From contig JAENRP010000001.1 of NCBI GenBank assembly GCA_024741835.1, positions 496,001 to 560,000 of the forward strand: a DNA stretch of 64,000 nt, written 5' to 3'. Of the stretch, positions 1-11,374 are shown one piece after another (the first letter of the stretch is position 1; each line of letters starts with the position of its first letter). The notes under the pieces were generated by a model. It was given only the letters and a program-made list of their open reading frames with translations, did no database searches and had not been told where the DNA came from. Both the position numbers and the translations under genes were made by a program. This DNA is from Diplocarpon mali. Lineage: Eukaryota; Ascomycota; Leotiomycetes; Helotiales; Drepanopezizaceae.

Positions 1-192
1 TCTACTTTATTCGAGGCATTGGAAACACTGCTCCGGGTATTTCCCTATTGCTAAAACTCGCTTAATGCTGTTACATCCTGGCGCCAGAGAAAATAAACTT
101 CACCAGTTACAACGTGACCTCGCAACCTCGTAAATACATCGCAGAAACGTGTCACCAAAGCCCGCGATACTACGCGCTTTTCCTCTCACGCA

Positions 193-1242
193 ATGTTTTC
201 ATATCGAAGCCGTCGAAAAGCCAAGCTCACCGTCAACGTTCTGGTGACAATCGTCATAATCCTGTACATTCACTTTAGCCTTTTGGCACCAGTGAAATAC
301 GATCCTAAATATGGTACTCTTAAGGAAACTTCAGCCTCGTCTCGGTTCGCCATCGCCACTTTCTTGTGCGAGAATTATGTGGAGGGAGCACCGGATTTCT
401 ACTTCACGGGTGCGAGGCTGCTGAACTACCAGCTTAACCATGCTCTAAAAACGAAGCTGAATCGTACCGATGTATCTTTCCTTGTATTGGCCACCCATGC
501 TGTGTCGGACGCGAAGACACTAGGGTTGGAGCGAGATGGAGCGAAAGTCGTTGTTGTGGACGATGTCCCGTTACCATGGTGGGTACGAACATACGTCAAG
601 AAATGGAAGGATCAGTTTGTAAAGTTTGTTCCAATAATCACGAGACCAAGGAGAAGCACTGATCATCCGTCCAGGCTTCGCCTTTACGAAATGGTAGAAT
701 ATGAACGTATCTTGTTTATCGATGCAGACACCCTGATTACCCGCCCTATTGATGCCATTTTCGATGAGAAGATAGTTCAGCTTCCCGCTGTAACAATGAT
801 CAACAACACGCGGATCAAGAATGATGAAGCCATGCTCCCTGCAAATTACATGTTCGCTGCAAGATCCGATAACGCAATTACTGGAGAGCGAGAACACCCC
901 TATCCCCCCATCCCAACGGAAGTTTTCTCGGCGGGTTTTTGGATGGCAGCTCCCTCGCATGAGACGTTCGCATATCTCATGTCAGTCATGCGGCACTGGC
1001 GACGATTTAACCCGGTTGCGATGGAGCAGAGCTTGCTCAACTACGCATTTCGGAGAGATGGGCCTATGCCGTGGTTCGAGCTTGATCCGCAGTGGAGTGC
1101 GACTTGGCCGAACATGAGGGATCGGAACGCAGGCGTCGCAACGCTGCACGAAAAACTGTGGAATGTTGGGCCGGATGAGTTGAGGACAGAGTGGAATAGC
1201 GTTAGACTAGAGATGGAGCAATATTTTGGGAGCAGGCATTGA
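193..1242 (+). CDS. GT8-like type II membrane glycosyltransferase
   Basis: The single-exon reading frame starts at an ATG and encodes 349 aa. Residues 12-32 form one N-terminal membrane anchor after a basic stretch (RSRRKAK), the layout of a Golgi type II glycosyltransferase. The luminal part carries a DxD-type metal and nucleotide-sugar site, FIDADTL with D177 and D179, preceded by YERI. Downstream, FSAGFWMAAPS and the EQSLLNYAF segment fit the glycogenin/GT8 fold, in which a conserved acceptor loop follows the DxD. I infer transfer of a sugar from a nucleotide sugar to a glycan in the Golgi. The donor and acceptor cannot be read from the sequence. Fungal relatives are often named GNT1-like N-acetylglucosaminyltransferases or glucuronosyltransferase-like, but I cannot choose between these. 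The gene has no neighbours of obvious related function. Confidence 0.8.
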   Translation: MFSYRSRRKAKLTVNVLVTIVIILYIHFSLLAPVKYDPKYGTLKETSASSRFAIATFLCENYVEGAPDFYFTGARLLNYQLNHALKTKLNRTDVSFLVLATHAVSDAKTLGLERDGAKVVVVDDVPLPWWVRTYVKKWKDQFVKFVPIITRPRRSTDHPSRLRLYEMVEYERILFIDADTLITRPIDAIFDEKIVQLPAVTMINNTRIKNDEAMLPANYMFAARSDNAITGEREHPYPPIPTEVFSAGFWMAAPSHETFAYLMSVMRHWRRFNPVAMEQSLLNYAFRRDGPMPWFELDPQWSATWPNMRDRNAGVATLHEKLWNVGPDELRTEWNSVRLEMEQYFGSRH

Positions 1243-1483
1243 CGATATCTTCGATTGAGGGCTTCTGACTCCCCGCTGTTCTCGTAGACTTATAAATACA
1301 CTGATCAAGCATTGGGCCAAAGCTTGTACAGGCAACAACTCCTTTTCAGGGACAGCTGGCGGTAATCTCACCATTGACCTTTCTCAGCGTCTTCAATATC
1401 TTCCCGGTGTATATGCTTCAAGTCTGACCACTGTACGCTGCATTTTAACGTGTGAACTGAGCTTCTACCCGAGGTAGCTGCTA

Positions 1484-2038
1484 CTAATTACAACGATCCT
1501 GCAAAGAAAACCACCGAAACGGCCATCTTCCCAACACGAGCACCTTCGCACCTTGACAGGGAGGGATCTTTCGAAGCCTATCGTAAATTCCCTCGGATCC
1601 ATCATACTTGTACAGCATGACTCGCTCAGCATCATTCAGCAGAGCCAAACAAACTGCTACATTCTTATCTGATTTCTCTACCTCTTTGCAATTATCAACG
1701 CGCCAAATCTTGGCCCATCCCTCGGTGAATACATAATCGCCACCCTTCCCTGGTACGCTGCTATTGAGTCGGCATCTCAACATCGGGTTGGCACGAGGGT
1801 CGACGATGCCGGGTGCGGCACTGAACTTCAATGCCTCGTGCAACGAGTCCCCCATTGATTCAATTCGCCGGATTTGTTCGAGGTTGACGTAAGAGTTATT
1901 CTCCAGCGACGGGACGCACGTGTAGATTGTCTCGTAGGATCCGTAGGTGAGCTTGGTCTCGCATCTGAGGATGGGGTTGTTGGTATTATCGCGAAAGCCG
2001 ACGTCGATCTCTCTGGTGATCAAGGTGTATCCATTCAT
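1484..2038 (-). CDS. Uncharacterised cysteine-rich protein, 5' end unresolved
   Basis: The minus-strand frame from the ATG at 2038 gives 184 aa. The frame stays open upstream to about 2101 without another ATG, so the start is not settled. The protein has two similar segments, NNPILRCETKL and NPMLRCRLN, and further Cys residues near the C-terminus (DNCKEV, VCLALL, PCQGAK, RCN), suggesting a disulfide-bonded, possibly secreted fold. I do not recognise the family. Open minus-strand frames at about 2049-2309 (Thr-rich) and 2302-2682 could be upstream exons of the same gene, since plausible donors (GTAGGT near 2168) and acceptors (CAG near 2065-2085) exist. No ATG with a signal peptide could be joined convincingly. 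It may therefore be the last exon of a longer gene. Confidence 0.45.
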   Translation of the reverse strand: MNGYTLITREIDVGFRDNTNNPILRCETKLTYGSYETIYTCVPSLENNSYVNLEQIRRIESMGDSLHEALKFSAAPGIVDPRANPMLRCRLNSSVPGKGGDYVFTEGWAKIWRVDNCKEVEKSDKNVAVCLALLNDAERVMLYKYDGSEGIYDRLRKIPPCQGAKVLVLGRWPFRWFSLQDRCN

Positions 2039-4050
2039 GAAACTGGGCTCAGGAGGCGCATTTGAACTGATGGGCTCTGTTGGTAGTTTGGTAAACTTCA
2101 AGTTTCATGAACGGAACTTGTGCGGCGCGATCTGTGGGGGAAAATGTCGCAGATACGAGAAACCTACCAACATTTTCCTTGACATCACGGATCGAGCTGC
2201 TCGTCACAGGATTCTTGGTGGTTGTTGGAGTAGTGGTGGCTGCGGTTGTCGTATCGAAACAGATTTCAGAGCGTCTGTAGATCGGAAGGTTAGCCAAAAT
2301 CCTAAACAAGCTGTAGAGACCACAAGCTTGGAAGAAACACGCACGATGGAAGTTTCTTGTTTGAAGAGAAAGTTTCTAATGTTTGCGCCTTGGCTGATCT
2401 GGCCAGATTCGGAGGATCCCTCAGAGATGATGTACTTGAGATGCCAATCTCCAGGAGATACAAGATTAAGAGAGCTGCTTGGCTCCAGCTTAGTAGTACG
2501 ACGTCAGATATCCGGGGTTCAGTGGTTGCATGAGAAAAAGAAGAGGGGAGAGTCGCTTGATAGTGCGTAGCCAGATTGTGATTCAACTGAAAATTAGGCG
2601 ACAATTGAGTGTTATTTGCGCCACTATTTCTCGTGTATGGAGGCCAAAGTCTCAGTTTTTTCCGACTATCGCCTAGGCTCACCGCCGGGCTTTTCGATAA
2701 GGTTTTTTATATTGTATTAGAGAATTATCGAGATCGCCAGTACATAGCCTGCGAAAGTAAACAAACTCGGTTATCAAAGTCGCTTTACTAGCTTAGACAA
2801 TTAGCCTCCGATTCACCGCAACTTCCACCAGAGTCATAGGAAAATTTTGTTGGGGAAAATAATAGAGAGTATCCAGATCTCAGTATCTGAGGTGGAGAGC
2901 ATTTTCAAGAATTTCTCTGCATAACAGTATGCCATACCTTTGTTGCACATTTTGCGTGCACTCGTGTAGTGAAATCACGCAGCACTCTGATCTTCTGCAT
3001 TGAGAAAATTCTCTTCGGGATCTAGGAGTCTACGACGAGCCCGGGTGCGACAATTTGACCGCAAAACACGGTACAGCCGCTCTGCGGTGGAAAACACCGC
3101 GTAGTATTTTCGCAGAAACCGTATTTTAAACCTCGCTGGTTACCATGACCATTGCTTACCTTATTGTTACTCTTCGAACGGCCAAGTTGAGCTGTTATTT
3201 CTAAGAGCACTCTATATAATGTGATATACGGCCACATTATTTTCCTTATTGTTATTTGAGAGCTTTTATCCCAGACCAAAGAGTTGATGAGGGAGGTGAG
3301 ACGGCAGATATATTAGCTTAATCAAGTGGTCAAAATACAGCAACGAAACTCTGACTGGACGTCACTTTGGATTACTAGCTTGTGTTTTCTCCTGAGAAGG
3401 GGTGACTTAGGTGCAAAAATCGAGCGACCGAGGATGAAGGGATATTTTGAAGCATGCTAGGCAGTATTCAACGAGGCAGAGACGGATTCGACATCCCAGG
3501 CCCAGAAATTGCAAAACAGTAATGGGGTACAATACATGCGTCCGTGTCAACAATGTACCTGTAAACGTCCCGGGAAGTGGATGGAATGCTGAGAAGTCGC
3601 TTTAGTGTGCATCTGATTAAAAGCCCGAATCAACTTGAAGCTGATCAAAAGAACTACTGTGTAAGTTAGCACCCAGATTTCACGGACACTTTGGCGAATA
3701 TAGATTATGCAGAAAATGAAGTAAAAGACGATCCTCCGATGTTGGATATGAACTGCCCCTTAAGCGAGTCAAGTAGCCTTAGGAGATACGCCAAAGAACC
3801 CCACTTCAGCCACATCAAAAGAATTTCCACTAGAAGAGTCATCTTGAACATAGCAACCGCCCACTCTCCGGGGTACTCGACCCTAAATTCCATCAACCTC
3901 GACCATCTATTAGAATATCGAACGCTCGAGAATGTGCAGCACATACAAATTGATATTCACAGGCCCTTCTAAGCGTAATAATCGTAGGATACGGCGATAA
4001 ACACACTGGCATTACCCGTCCGTCGAAATTTGGCACGTTCGGTTTTTGAG
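2039..4050. other. Intergenic, no supported gene
   Basis: Apart from possible 5' exons of the preceding minus-strand gene (to about 2680), I see no gene here. A 93-codon frame at 3691-3972 begins with TTG, has no recognisable domain, and is overlapped by an equally long antisense frame. The stretch is moderately AT-rich but not visibly RIP-mutated. Confidence 0.5.
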
Positions 4051-5430
4051 ATGGCTTCGAGCAATAGGAGCCTCGCGCAAACGCGTATTCTGAAGGTTCA
4101 TAATGGGAGTCTAGGAAGTTTCAGGGATACTAAGACCCTTGAGACATGGGAATTGCCTACGGTCACTAAGGAGCTGGAGCCTCTGCGAGAAGCTGCAAAG
4201 GAGCTGCGAGGAGGAAGTACGCCAGTCGGATTCCCTACCGAGACTGTTTACGGGCTCGGCGCAGATGCGACGAGGAGTGATGCAGTGAAGGGGATTTACA
4301 AGGCGAAGGGCAGGCCGTCAGACAATCCTCTCATAATTCACATCTGCGATCTCACGATGTTGCGAAGCCTGCTGGGGCAAGGGGAAGAAACAAACAGGGA
4401 TGTGATTGCGGATCCTATACCAGCAATCTACAAACCTCTCATTGAGAAATTTTGGCCCGGACCTCTCACGATTCTTCTCTTAAACTCGAAGCCCAGCAAA
4501 CTGGCTCCGGAGGTCACAGCTGGCCTCCCAACCTTCGGCGCGCGAATGCCTGATTCTCCTCTGGCTTTGTCTTTGATACATCTCGCAGGTGTCCCACTCG
4601 CTGCTCCCTCCGCGAACGCGTCTACGAAACCGTCCCCAACAACTGCTGCACACGTGATGAACGACTTGAACGGCAAGATCCACATCATACTTGATGGTGG
4701 TCCATGTCTCGTTGGTGTGGAGAGTACCGTCGTCGATGGTCTATGCGATCCGCCCGTTGTCCTTCGACCTGGTGGAGTGAGCATCGACCGAATCCGTGAG
4801 TGTGAGGGCTGGGCTGGAGTTGTGGAAGGCTACAAGGACGCTAGTGAGATTGGAGCCAGTGCCCCCAGAGCTCCAGGCATGAAGTATAAACACTACAGCC
4901 CCAAGGCCAGAGTTGTGCTCTACGAAGCTCCTGTGAAAGATGGGCAGCGCCAAAATGGAATCCCACTTGAGGAGGTATGGCGTGTCGTAGATGCACAGGA
5001 ACAGCGTATCTCGCAGCTGGGATACGAGAAGATAGACCATTTCCCAAAGATCGGGATCGTGAGCACAAGGACATGGACTACTTGGGCAGGCTTCGGTAAC
5101 GCAGAACGAGGCGGCACAGGTGGTGTCAAAAGCAACTTTACCCGAGTAAAGTCTTCACAGGGCATGGATTCGAGTGATTACTTCTTCGCTGTGCAAGAAG
5201 GGGAGCTTTACGGGAATTCCTCGAGCAGAAAGCTGGGGCATGTCATCGAGGTGTCATTGGGCATTGAAACGAAAGATATTGCTCGTGGACTATTCTCCGC
5301 TTTGCGACATCTAGATCAGCGGGAGGTTGATGTGATATATGTCGAGGGCGTAGAAGACGAGGGTGGTATTGCTGCGGCGGTGATGAACAGGCTTCGGAAG
5401 GCCGCTACGAAAATACTGGGATATGAATAA
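4051..5430 (+). CDS. SUA5: Threonylcarbamoyl-AMP synthase (Sua5/YrdC/YwlC)
   Basis: This single exon encodes 459 aa from the ATG at 4051; the frame extends 21 nt upstream but only to a TTG. Sua5 makes threonylcarbamoyl-adenylate from threonine, bicarbonate and ATP, the first step of the universal t6A37 modification of ANN-decoding tRNAs. The N-terminal YrdC domain shows the signature FPTETVYGLGAD (residues 61-72) and the nucleotide-binding KAKGRPSDNP (84-93), which gives the conserved K-x-R-x-S-x-N pattern. GARMPDSPLA, APSANAS and ESTVVDG are further family landmarks. After a linker (about 285-330) a C-terminal Sua5 domain follows (KIGIVSTRTW to the end), distinguishing it from YrdC-only proteins. 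The length is close to yeast Sua5. A mitochondrial pool is possible but no clear presequence is visible. Confidence 0.92.
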   Translation: MASSNRSLAQTRILKVHNGSLGSFRDTKTLETWELPTVTKELEPLREAAKELRGGSTPVGFPTETVYGLGADATRSDAVKGIYKAKGRPSDNPLIIHICDLTMLRSLLGQGEETNRDVIADPIPAIYKPLIEKFWPGPLTILLLNSKPSKLAPEVTAGLPTFGARMPDSPLALSLIHLAGVPLAAPSANASTKPSPTTAAHVMNDLNGKIHIILDGGPCLVGVESTVVDGLCDPPVVLRPGGVSIDRIRECEGWAGVVEGYKDASEIGASAPRAPGMKYKHYSPKARVVLYEAPVKDGQRQNGIPLEEVWRVVDAQEQRISQLGYEKIDHFPKIGIVSTRTWTTWAGFGNAERGGTGGVKSNFTRVKSSQGMDSSDYFFAVQEGELYGNSSSRKLGHVIEVSLGIETKDIARGLFSALRHLDQREVDVIYVEGVEDEGGIAAAVMNRLRKAATKILGYE

Positions 5431-5685
5431 AGTCAACGGCATATCGGCGAGAATACCTTGTGCACTTTTCAAATTTTTCAACCTTTAGGAGTGATGATAG
5501 ATCTCCAGTCCCCAACCAGGCAACACTGTATGCCCAAACTCCACGTTGACTCCGAGGCGTTGCTATAGCCTGTATACCATGCTGCCCAGCATTTGCACGT
5601 CTCGCTCAAATTTCCATAGCTTCTGTCACACCAGAGTCCCAAGGCTGATATGGTTTTACCCGAGATATCTCGCAGAAACAGATAC

Positions 5686-6440
5686 TCACAAGCCCTGCCT
5701 CAACCAGTCTCCCAGCTTTGCCTTCCCAAATTGCGCAAGATTATTCATTCCCTGCTCGCTCAGATCAATTCCCTTCAATTGCGCGACATCCTGCGTGGGT
5801 GCTTTGCTAACACGTTGTACGATGATAGTGGGATCTGTCTCGAGGATGATGCCGTCGTCGACAATCTCGTCCATGGCGAGAGAGACTAGGTCGTAATTTT
5901 CGATAATAGTGCGCTTGTCAACCGATTGCCTATTTCCCCAGGTCAGCGAATCAATCTGTGCCTAGCTTTTTATGCCTTGCTTTTGAAACGAGACTCTAGG
6001 AGTGTATGGTGGGTACATACTTGAAAAGCAGATGAAGCGAATCCCGCATGGCAAGAATGACATTATATAGCATGATCTCGTTCTCGTCTACACCGCCTAC
6101 TACGTACATCATGACGTCGCTCTCGCTCTTGTACAGCACAATCCGGTTGTCGTAGAGGATGATGTCTGCGGTCTGCTTGGCGGTCTTTTCCAGGAGCCCT
6201 TTCTCAAAGACCTTTTGCGATTTTACGTCGGCGTAGGGTGCGCTTGCGGAACCTTTCATAGCGATTTGATTTAGCCGCTTCCTGTTTGCAGGAATTGAAG
6301 GGGGGCTTACTCGATGTATGGCCAGTTCCGGTTGTTGCGTGGTGGGGCGAGTCATAATATTTGGCAAACACGCGGGAGCCGTCTTCGGCATTTAGAATCA
6401 AAATGGCGTTTACCGCGAAGAGGGACATAGAAGGCGCCAT
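5686..6440 (-). CDS. RET3: Coatomer (COPI) zeta subunit
   Basis: Three exons read on the minus strand: 6311-6440, 6021-6252 and 5686-5929, giving 201 aa. Zeta-COP is a small subunit of the COPI coat that pairs with gamma-COP and drives Golgi-to-ER retrieval. The sigma/longin-type fold is recognisable: the N-terminus SLFAVNAILILNAEDGSRVF and AKYYDSP, the middle KTAKQTADIILYDNRIVLYK, MMYVVGGVDENEIML, and the C-terminus IVDDGIILETD with QRVSKAP, ending DWLRQGL as in yeast Ret3. Intron 1 (6253-6310) runs from GTAAGC to GAAAG with a CTAAAT branch site. Intron 2 (5930-6020) runs GTATGT to TAG. Both joins keep phase and rebuild the expected protein. This is the last intact gene before the RIP block, about 1.8 kb from the first LTR. 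Confidence 0.9.
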
Positions 6441-8270
6441 ACTTGCAACTATGTGATGGTGAGGAGGGGTTCTTTAAGCTGAGCTTTCGAATTCGACAAA
6501 GGTGTTGTCTGGAGTTAGGCCTCAGGCATTTAGTCTCCTGTGATCTGCCTCAGGCCTCACTTGGGTAGATCTACAACTTTCCTACGAATCTTGTGAATCT
6601 TGTGACTTTTGTCAGAAATCGAATTATAGCTTAATTGAGCTCTAGTCTAATATATATAGGCTGCTTTGTATATTTCTCATACAACTGTAGGGAGAAGTGA
6701 GTTTATCTTACTACGCGGTAGCAGAAACATTTGTTCTTGCCCTACTCACTATATAGCTAGGTGATAGCCGGTTCTGCTGTAATGCGTCTACTTTTCTGAA
6801 ATATTATTTCGTGAACCTCGCACGCTCAAACTGCCTCCTGCCTCATTGTGCAGCTTTTTCCTGTAAACTGCACGCACCAAAAATTGCAAAAATTAACAAG
6901 GACTAAACACTACTCTCACTAGCTTATATTCTACTATAGCAGATCTCTTGATAACATGAATAAAGCTTAATAGCCACCTTCTAACGAGGCATTCCGTGAC
7001 CTGGGAGGCTGGGATTTCATTTGATTAATTGAGAGCCTAATTGCATCTTTATCTGACGAGTAATCTGAAGTGATATACTACGAGAGAATGAAGTAGGTGA
7101 AGAATTTACAGAGCTTTTATGGAGCTATTTTAGAGCTAGCGGTATAGAAACCATTAGAGGTGAAGCTCTTAAAAGTAAAAAGATATGTACGCTACAGTGT
7201 ACGAATATTTTTACATAGATTCAGATATATATATAGCTTCGGCATATATGCCCTGACGTACGCCGATTGGAAATCTTAATACCTAGTATAAGGCGGCCGG
7301 TGGTTTTCTGTAGTTGAAGTATACATTTTTTTTTTTGAAAGATCAAGACATACTGTGGTACAGCAGATAGCTCTTTTATCTCTTGTTGATAAGAATGTCC
7401 CATAACATTTGTTTTCTATTATATATTTCTTACAATTATTAGAGGAAACTCAGAAAAGACTTAGCTCTCATTATAGACTTTGGTTTAGCAGCAAATAAAA
7501 TCGTTGTTTTTCCCCGTAAAATTATAATTGATATGCCAGAAAAGAAGAAGCAAAGAAAAAAAAATTGTAAGAAAAGGAAGAAAGCAAAGATACGTGCTGT
7601 ACTGTAGTTTAAAACTAACGAACAAGGAGACGACGACTCAACACCTATACATAGTATCTCTTATGAACTTGCAGATCGTTTGGTTTCTTTTAAGGAGTCT
7701 GCAAAGCCGAGATTAAGTCATTTCGACTACGAAATAATCAAATCCTAAGACGAATAAAGCTAGCATTTTTTGAAAGCTTTAGAATATAAATTTTCTCCTT
7801 CTACCTCTTTTATAACTACCCTTGACTTTCAACTTCTATTTGTATACTCTAGGATTGTTTTAATGAATACCTATTATTAGAGGAAAGGCTTTATAAGGAA
7901 TTGAGAGGGGGAGAAGGTAGGTTATGATTATTATAGAGGAAGAGGAAGGAAAGGATATATTCTAAAAATTTATAAAGTTGGTAAGAAGAGTTATAATCGA
8001 GAGCTGCTGCCTACTATTTAGACGCTTAATTAAATCAAATAAATAGCCACTATTAGTATAAAGGCCTGTCCTAGAATAGAGAACCTAGGGTAACTCTATT
8101 TATTAAGGCACCTTTCGAAATCGTACTCGCTTAGGACTTAAAGGGAATAACTATCAACTAAGGCATAAGTTAGACTCTTACATAAGGAACTAGGAGTATA
8201 AGCATACTAAGCTAAGCAGTAAAGATGTAAGTAGCTCTTGTACCAGTTTCTCCTTATATATAAAAATATA
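6441..8270. other. AT-rich decayed DNA at the edge of the TE block
   Basis: Base composition becomes strongly AT-rich from about 6.55 kb onward, with abundant TpA. Short frames (such as 7528-7716, Lys/Arg-rich) have no recognisable domain. From about 8130 to 8270 lies the left part of an ~180-bp repeat interrupted by Copia A. The rest looks like old RIP-decayed sequence without identifiable coding content. Confidence 0.6.
8130..8270. repeat. Left part of an ~180-bp LTR-like repeat split by Copia A
   Basis: This stretch (AAAGGGAATAACTATC ... CTCCTTATATA) matches the sequence at about 47387-47563. The copy resumes at 27187-27236 (TATAGCG ... TAGAGCTAATACA) on the far side of Copia A. Differences between copies are mostly transitions. 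It is probably a solo LTR of a fourth element, because its right end is CA-like, but no target-site duplication could be found. Confidence 0.6.
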
Positions 8271-8510
8271 TGTTGCAGGAATGCCTGTCACATGTTTGTC
8301 ACATGATCTGTCATATGACACATTATACATATGATGTGTTATATGACTTACCATATGACTTAGTAGCAGCCCTTGTTAAATAGCTTATAGTTAGAGAGCT
8401 CTTATAAATTAAGACATAAGATACCTAATATCGTCGTTTGCACCTTATACTTCTTTATACCCTCTTCTAGTTTACTATCAAGTTTACTATTAGAGAACCT
8501 CCTTATTATA
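8271..8510 (+). repeat. Copia A left LTR (240 bp)
   Basis: It aligns end to end with 26947-27186. This copy keeps more CpA/TpG dinucleotides (CTGTCACATG versus CTATTATATG), so the right copy has taken more RIP hits in its 5' half. Confidence 0.92.
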
Positions 8511-8530
8511 GGTTATAAGCCTCGCATGCC
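8511..8530 (+). other. Copia A primer-binding site, half-tRNA type
   Basis: GGTTATAAGCC lies immediately 3' of the LTR. The unmutated form would be GGTTATGAGCC, complementary to the anticodon-arm sequence GGCTCATAACC of initiator tRNA-Met. The same word follows the Copia B left LTR at 11375. Confidence 0.6.
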
Positions 8531-8899
8531 TATAAATAGCATTCGACAAATTCCATCGATCAGAGTCTCCCTTATAAACGAAAAGGCTAATTGATATTTT
8601 TGAGTTTTATTCAACTAACGATATATAATAAGCGTTATTTTAATAATAAAACAGTGGCTACTCCCCTTCTAAAGCGCTATGCAATAATCTAAGCTTACGC
8701 AAGATTCGTTACTATAGCTAAATCATTAGGACTGATAGCTGAGATTATTAGCTTAATTGCTAAAAGTACTCTACTGCCTGAATCACCTATTTTTAAAGGG
8801 ACTAATATATAGTACCTTAAATTCGAATTCAATAGTTCATCTCCTCCTCTTCCTCCTTCTCCTCCTTTCGATAACTCTATATATATATATATAAATAAG

Positions 8900-9320
8900 A
8901 TATTGTTATTATCTTCGGCTGCCCTTAGCCTCCTTAAGTCTCAAAAGCTTAAAGGCGCAAAGGACTATAGCTAATAGAGGAATAAGGTTTTGAACTTTGC
9001 AAAGTCAAACGCTTTAACTATATATCTTTATATAAAAGCTAGAATATATGCTCCACTTAAGGTTGATTTATAGGACCGTTCTATTACAAATGAGGAAAGG
9101 GATAATTAAGTTAAATGGGAAGCTAAGGAATCTTAGATAAAGCTTGCTATTACACTTAATTGCAAACCAGGCCTACTAGCTTATATAGAAGGCGATAAAT
9201 CTGCCTTAGATATATGGAAAGCTCTTTAAAAATAGTACGAAGGATCTGGAATAGTACTTAAATATAACGCTATCTAGACCTACGTTACTATTAAATATAA
9301 CGACTTCAACTCACTTAAAG
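8900..9320 (+). pseudogene. Copia A gag, 5' part, broken by Gypsy insertion
   Basis: The translation with RIP stops reads through KGAKDYS, NKVLNFAKSNALTIYL, VKWEAKES and ALDIWKAL, typical of Copia Gag (UBN2-like) proteins. It ends at the Gypsy target site (FNSLK). The frame resumes after the Gypsy at 22652 with AYVIAFRLSITKLK. Several TAA/TAG codons sit where CAA/CAG or TGG are expected. Confidence 0.7.
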
Positions 9321-9575
9321 TGTTACGGCCGCATCATATGCACGGTTATATCATATATCGGTCAGGTGCACGAAGTCAGGTGTATACTAAGGTAGCGAGG
9401 TGGCTGGATCATGTGCACGCTAGTAAAGCACCTGTACTTATTCTAAAGGAGCTCTATTAAAGACTCTCTCTTCTTCTTTATCTTTTCTTCTCAATTATAT
9501 AGCATACCTCTTAAAGTAATATAGTTAGCGTTATTCAATTCTTGCCTTCTATACGCTTAAGAGCAAGTTATAATA
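9321..9575 (+). repeat. Gypsy left LTR (255 bp)
   Basis: It begins TGTTACGGCCGC and ends GTTATAATA. It pairs with 22392-22646, and differences are transitions. Confidence 0.92.
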
Positions 9576-10577
9576 TAAGAAAAGATCAACTCAACCTTTG
9601 CTAAGAAGCTTAATATTTACTACCTTTAGAATCGTTATTTCGAACTACCTTAAGTAACTTGATCTCTCGATCTCGACTTCTATTATAAACTGCCCTAAGC
9701 AACTCGTACGTAGCGCTTAGATCTTACTAATCTAGTTTTTAAAGAAAGCTGAAAAACGACCTTCGAATATAAGATTAGCTCGTTTTTTCGACCCCTTACC
9801 TCCTCTATTTCGCAAATAGAAATTCACCTTTAATTTCAATTCGAAAAAATTTTTTATTCACTATACCTTCGCTTCGCTAGTATAAGCTGCTACTTAAAGC
9901 AGTATAATAACTTTTCTCTTTTTGATTTTCTCCCTCCCTTACAAATACTCTATACTACTCTTTTTTATAGACCTTATACTTATTAATAATATACTTATTA
10001 ACAACTCTCCTTATACTCTTTAAAGCTCCTCCCTCCTTCCTTCGAATACCTTAAATATAACTCGACTCCTTAAAGACCCCTCCTTGCGAATAAGTTATCG
10101 ACCTTTGCTATACTTCCCGTCGACCTATACTCGTCGACTCTGCCTTATACTCTTCGAAGTTCCTTACTCCTTCCTTCAAAACACTTAGGTATAAAACTAA
10201 GGGACCTATACCTATATATATATATAAAGACTTAGCTAGCCTTAATAGGTTATACTATACCGTTTAGGACTAGGTCAACCTTAGTAGAGTGATAAGCTTT
10301 AGACCCTACTTCCTTGGATTTGCATAGCTACCTCCTTAAGCAACCTTATTGCAACTCCTAATTAGTAAAGAGACGTAATCCCGAAGTAAAACCTTCTTTC
10401 TTAAGATCTATAAACCTATAATACCTTAATATATACTCTACTAAAAGGCTTTAAGAACGTATATAGCTCCGCCTATACTAATCTTCCCCCTTTTGAATAG
10501 GTCACTATTTAGCATTAGGTCCCTTTAGACTAAACCAGATAATATAAGGAGAGTTAGTACTTAGGACCTCTAATCTT

Positions 10578-11174
10578 ATGCCACTTAAGAGAAGTGAAAG
10601 GTTAATCGTACCTCTACTAGGCCATACTGCTACTAGTTCTCTAGGCCTTACTGCCAACCCCAGTCCTAAAGATATTCCTCCTCCTAAGCCTACTTAGGAA
10701 GCTACCTCCCCTAGTATAGATTTTACTCCTAGGCCTAGCCTACGAGTAGATTCTCGAAATACCCTATTACCGTCGATTGAAGTTAAAGAAGAAGATATAC
10801 TCTCCCTAATAATATCTACCCTTACTATATCAGCCCCTCTCTTTTCAGCTGCCTAGTAGGCCGAAATCGCGAACCTTATTAGCGCTGCTATAGCCGCCGC
10901 TTTTTAAAATAATACTACTGCCCCTTCCTCTTTAAGTGCTAGTCCTTAGAACACTCGGTCCTTTACCGCCGACTTACTACTTCCCTTAGACTACTACCTT
11001 TTGATTATCCGACCTTTAGTCTTAGCCGTCGACCCCTATTAGATCAAATACCCTTAAACCTATTTTAATAACTACTAAGGCGAAATCACTTATAACGCTT
11101 AAAAGATAGCTATAAAGGTATTTATTTAAAAGTACTTAGGCAACTTCACTTTAGAAGAGGACTAGATTACTATC
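10578..11174 (+). pseudogene. Gypsy gag, N-terminal part, interrupted by Copia B
   Basis: An ATG at 10578 opens a frame (MPLKRSERLIVPLL) that continues with RIP stops to the Copia B target site. It includes the peptide DFTPRPSLRVDS encoded by a copy of the 23-nt palindrome. The C-terminal end here (YLGNFTLEED) belongs to the retrotransposon Gag core, which resumes at 17388 (YIIGKA, YIDPIF). Confidence 0.75.
10725..10747 (+). repeat. 23-nt palindromic motif, Gypsy gag copy
   Basis: It starts ACTCCTAGGCC and ends CTACGAGT. It is read in frame as TPRPSLRV within Gypsy gag, between a Pro-rich N-terminus and the Gag core. Confidence 0.8.
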
Positions 11175-11179
11175 TACTT

Positions 11180-11374
11180 TATTAAGATGGGTGATATAGC
11201 TATCACTCCGATGTATTATTATATGACCCTATTGCTTAGTCAGTAGGATATTGATACGTATATAGCTATAGGGAAGAAAGGGGTAACCTTCCTTCCTTAA
11301 CTCTTACTAATATATCGACCATCGACCTTTAGAAGTTTCCTATACCTACTGCGCCGACTTATTTAAGCTTAATA
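11180..11374 (+). repeat. Copia B left LTR (195 bp)
   Basis: It contains the palindrome GTGATATAGCTATCAC near its 5' end and pairs with 17188-17382. TSD TACTT lies just outside. Confidence 0.92.

Noticed and set aside
3691..3972. 93-codon plus-strand frame
   Set aside because: TTG start, no domain, and an antisense frame of similar length; not enough to call a gene.
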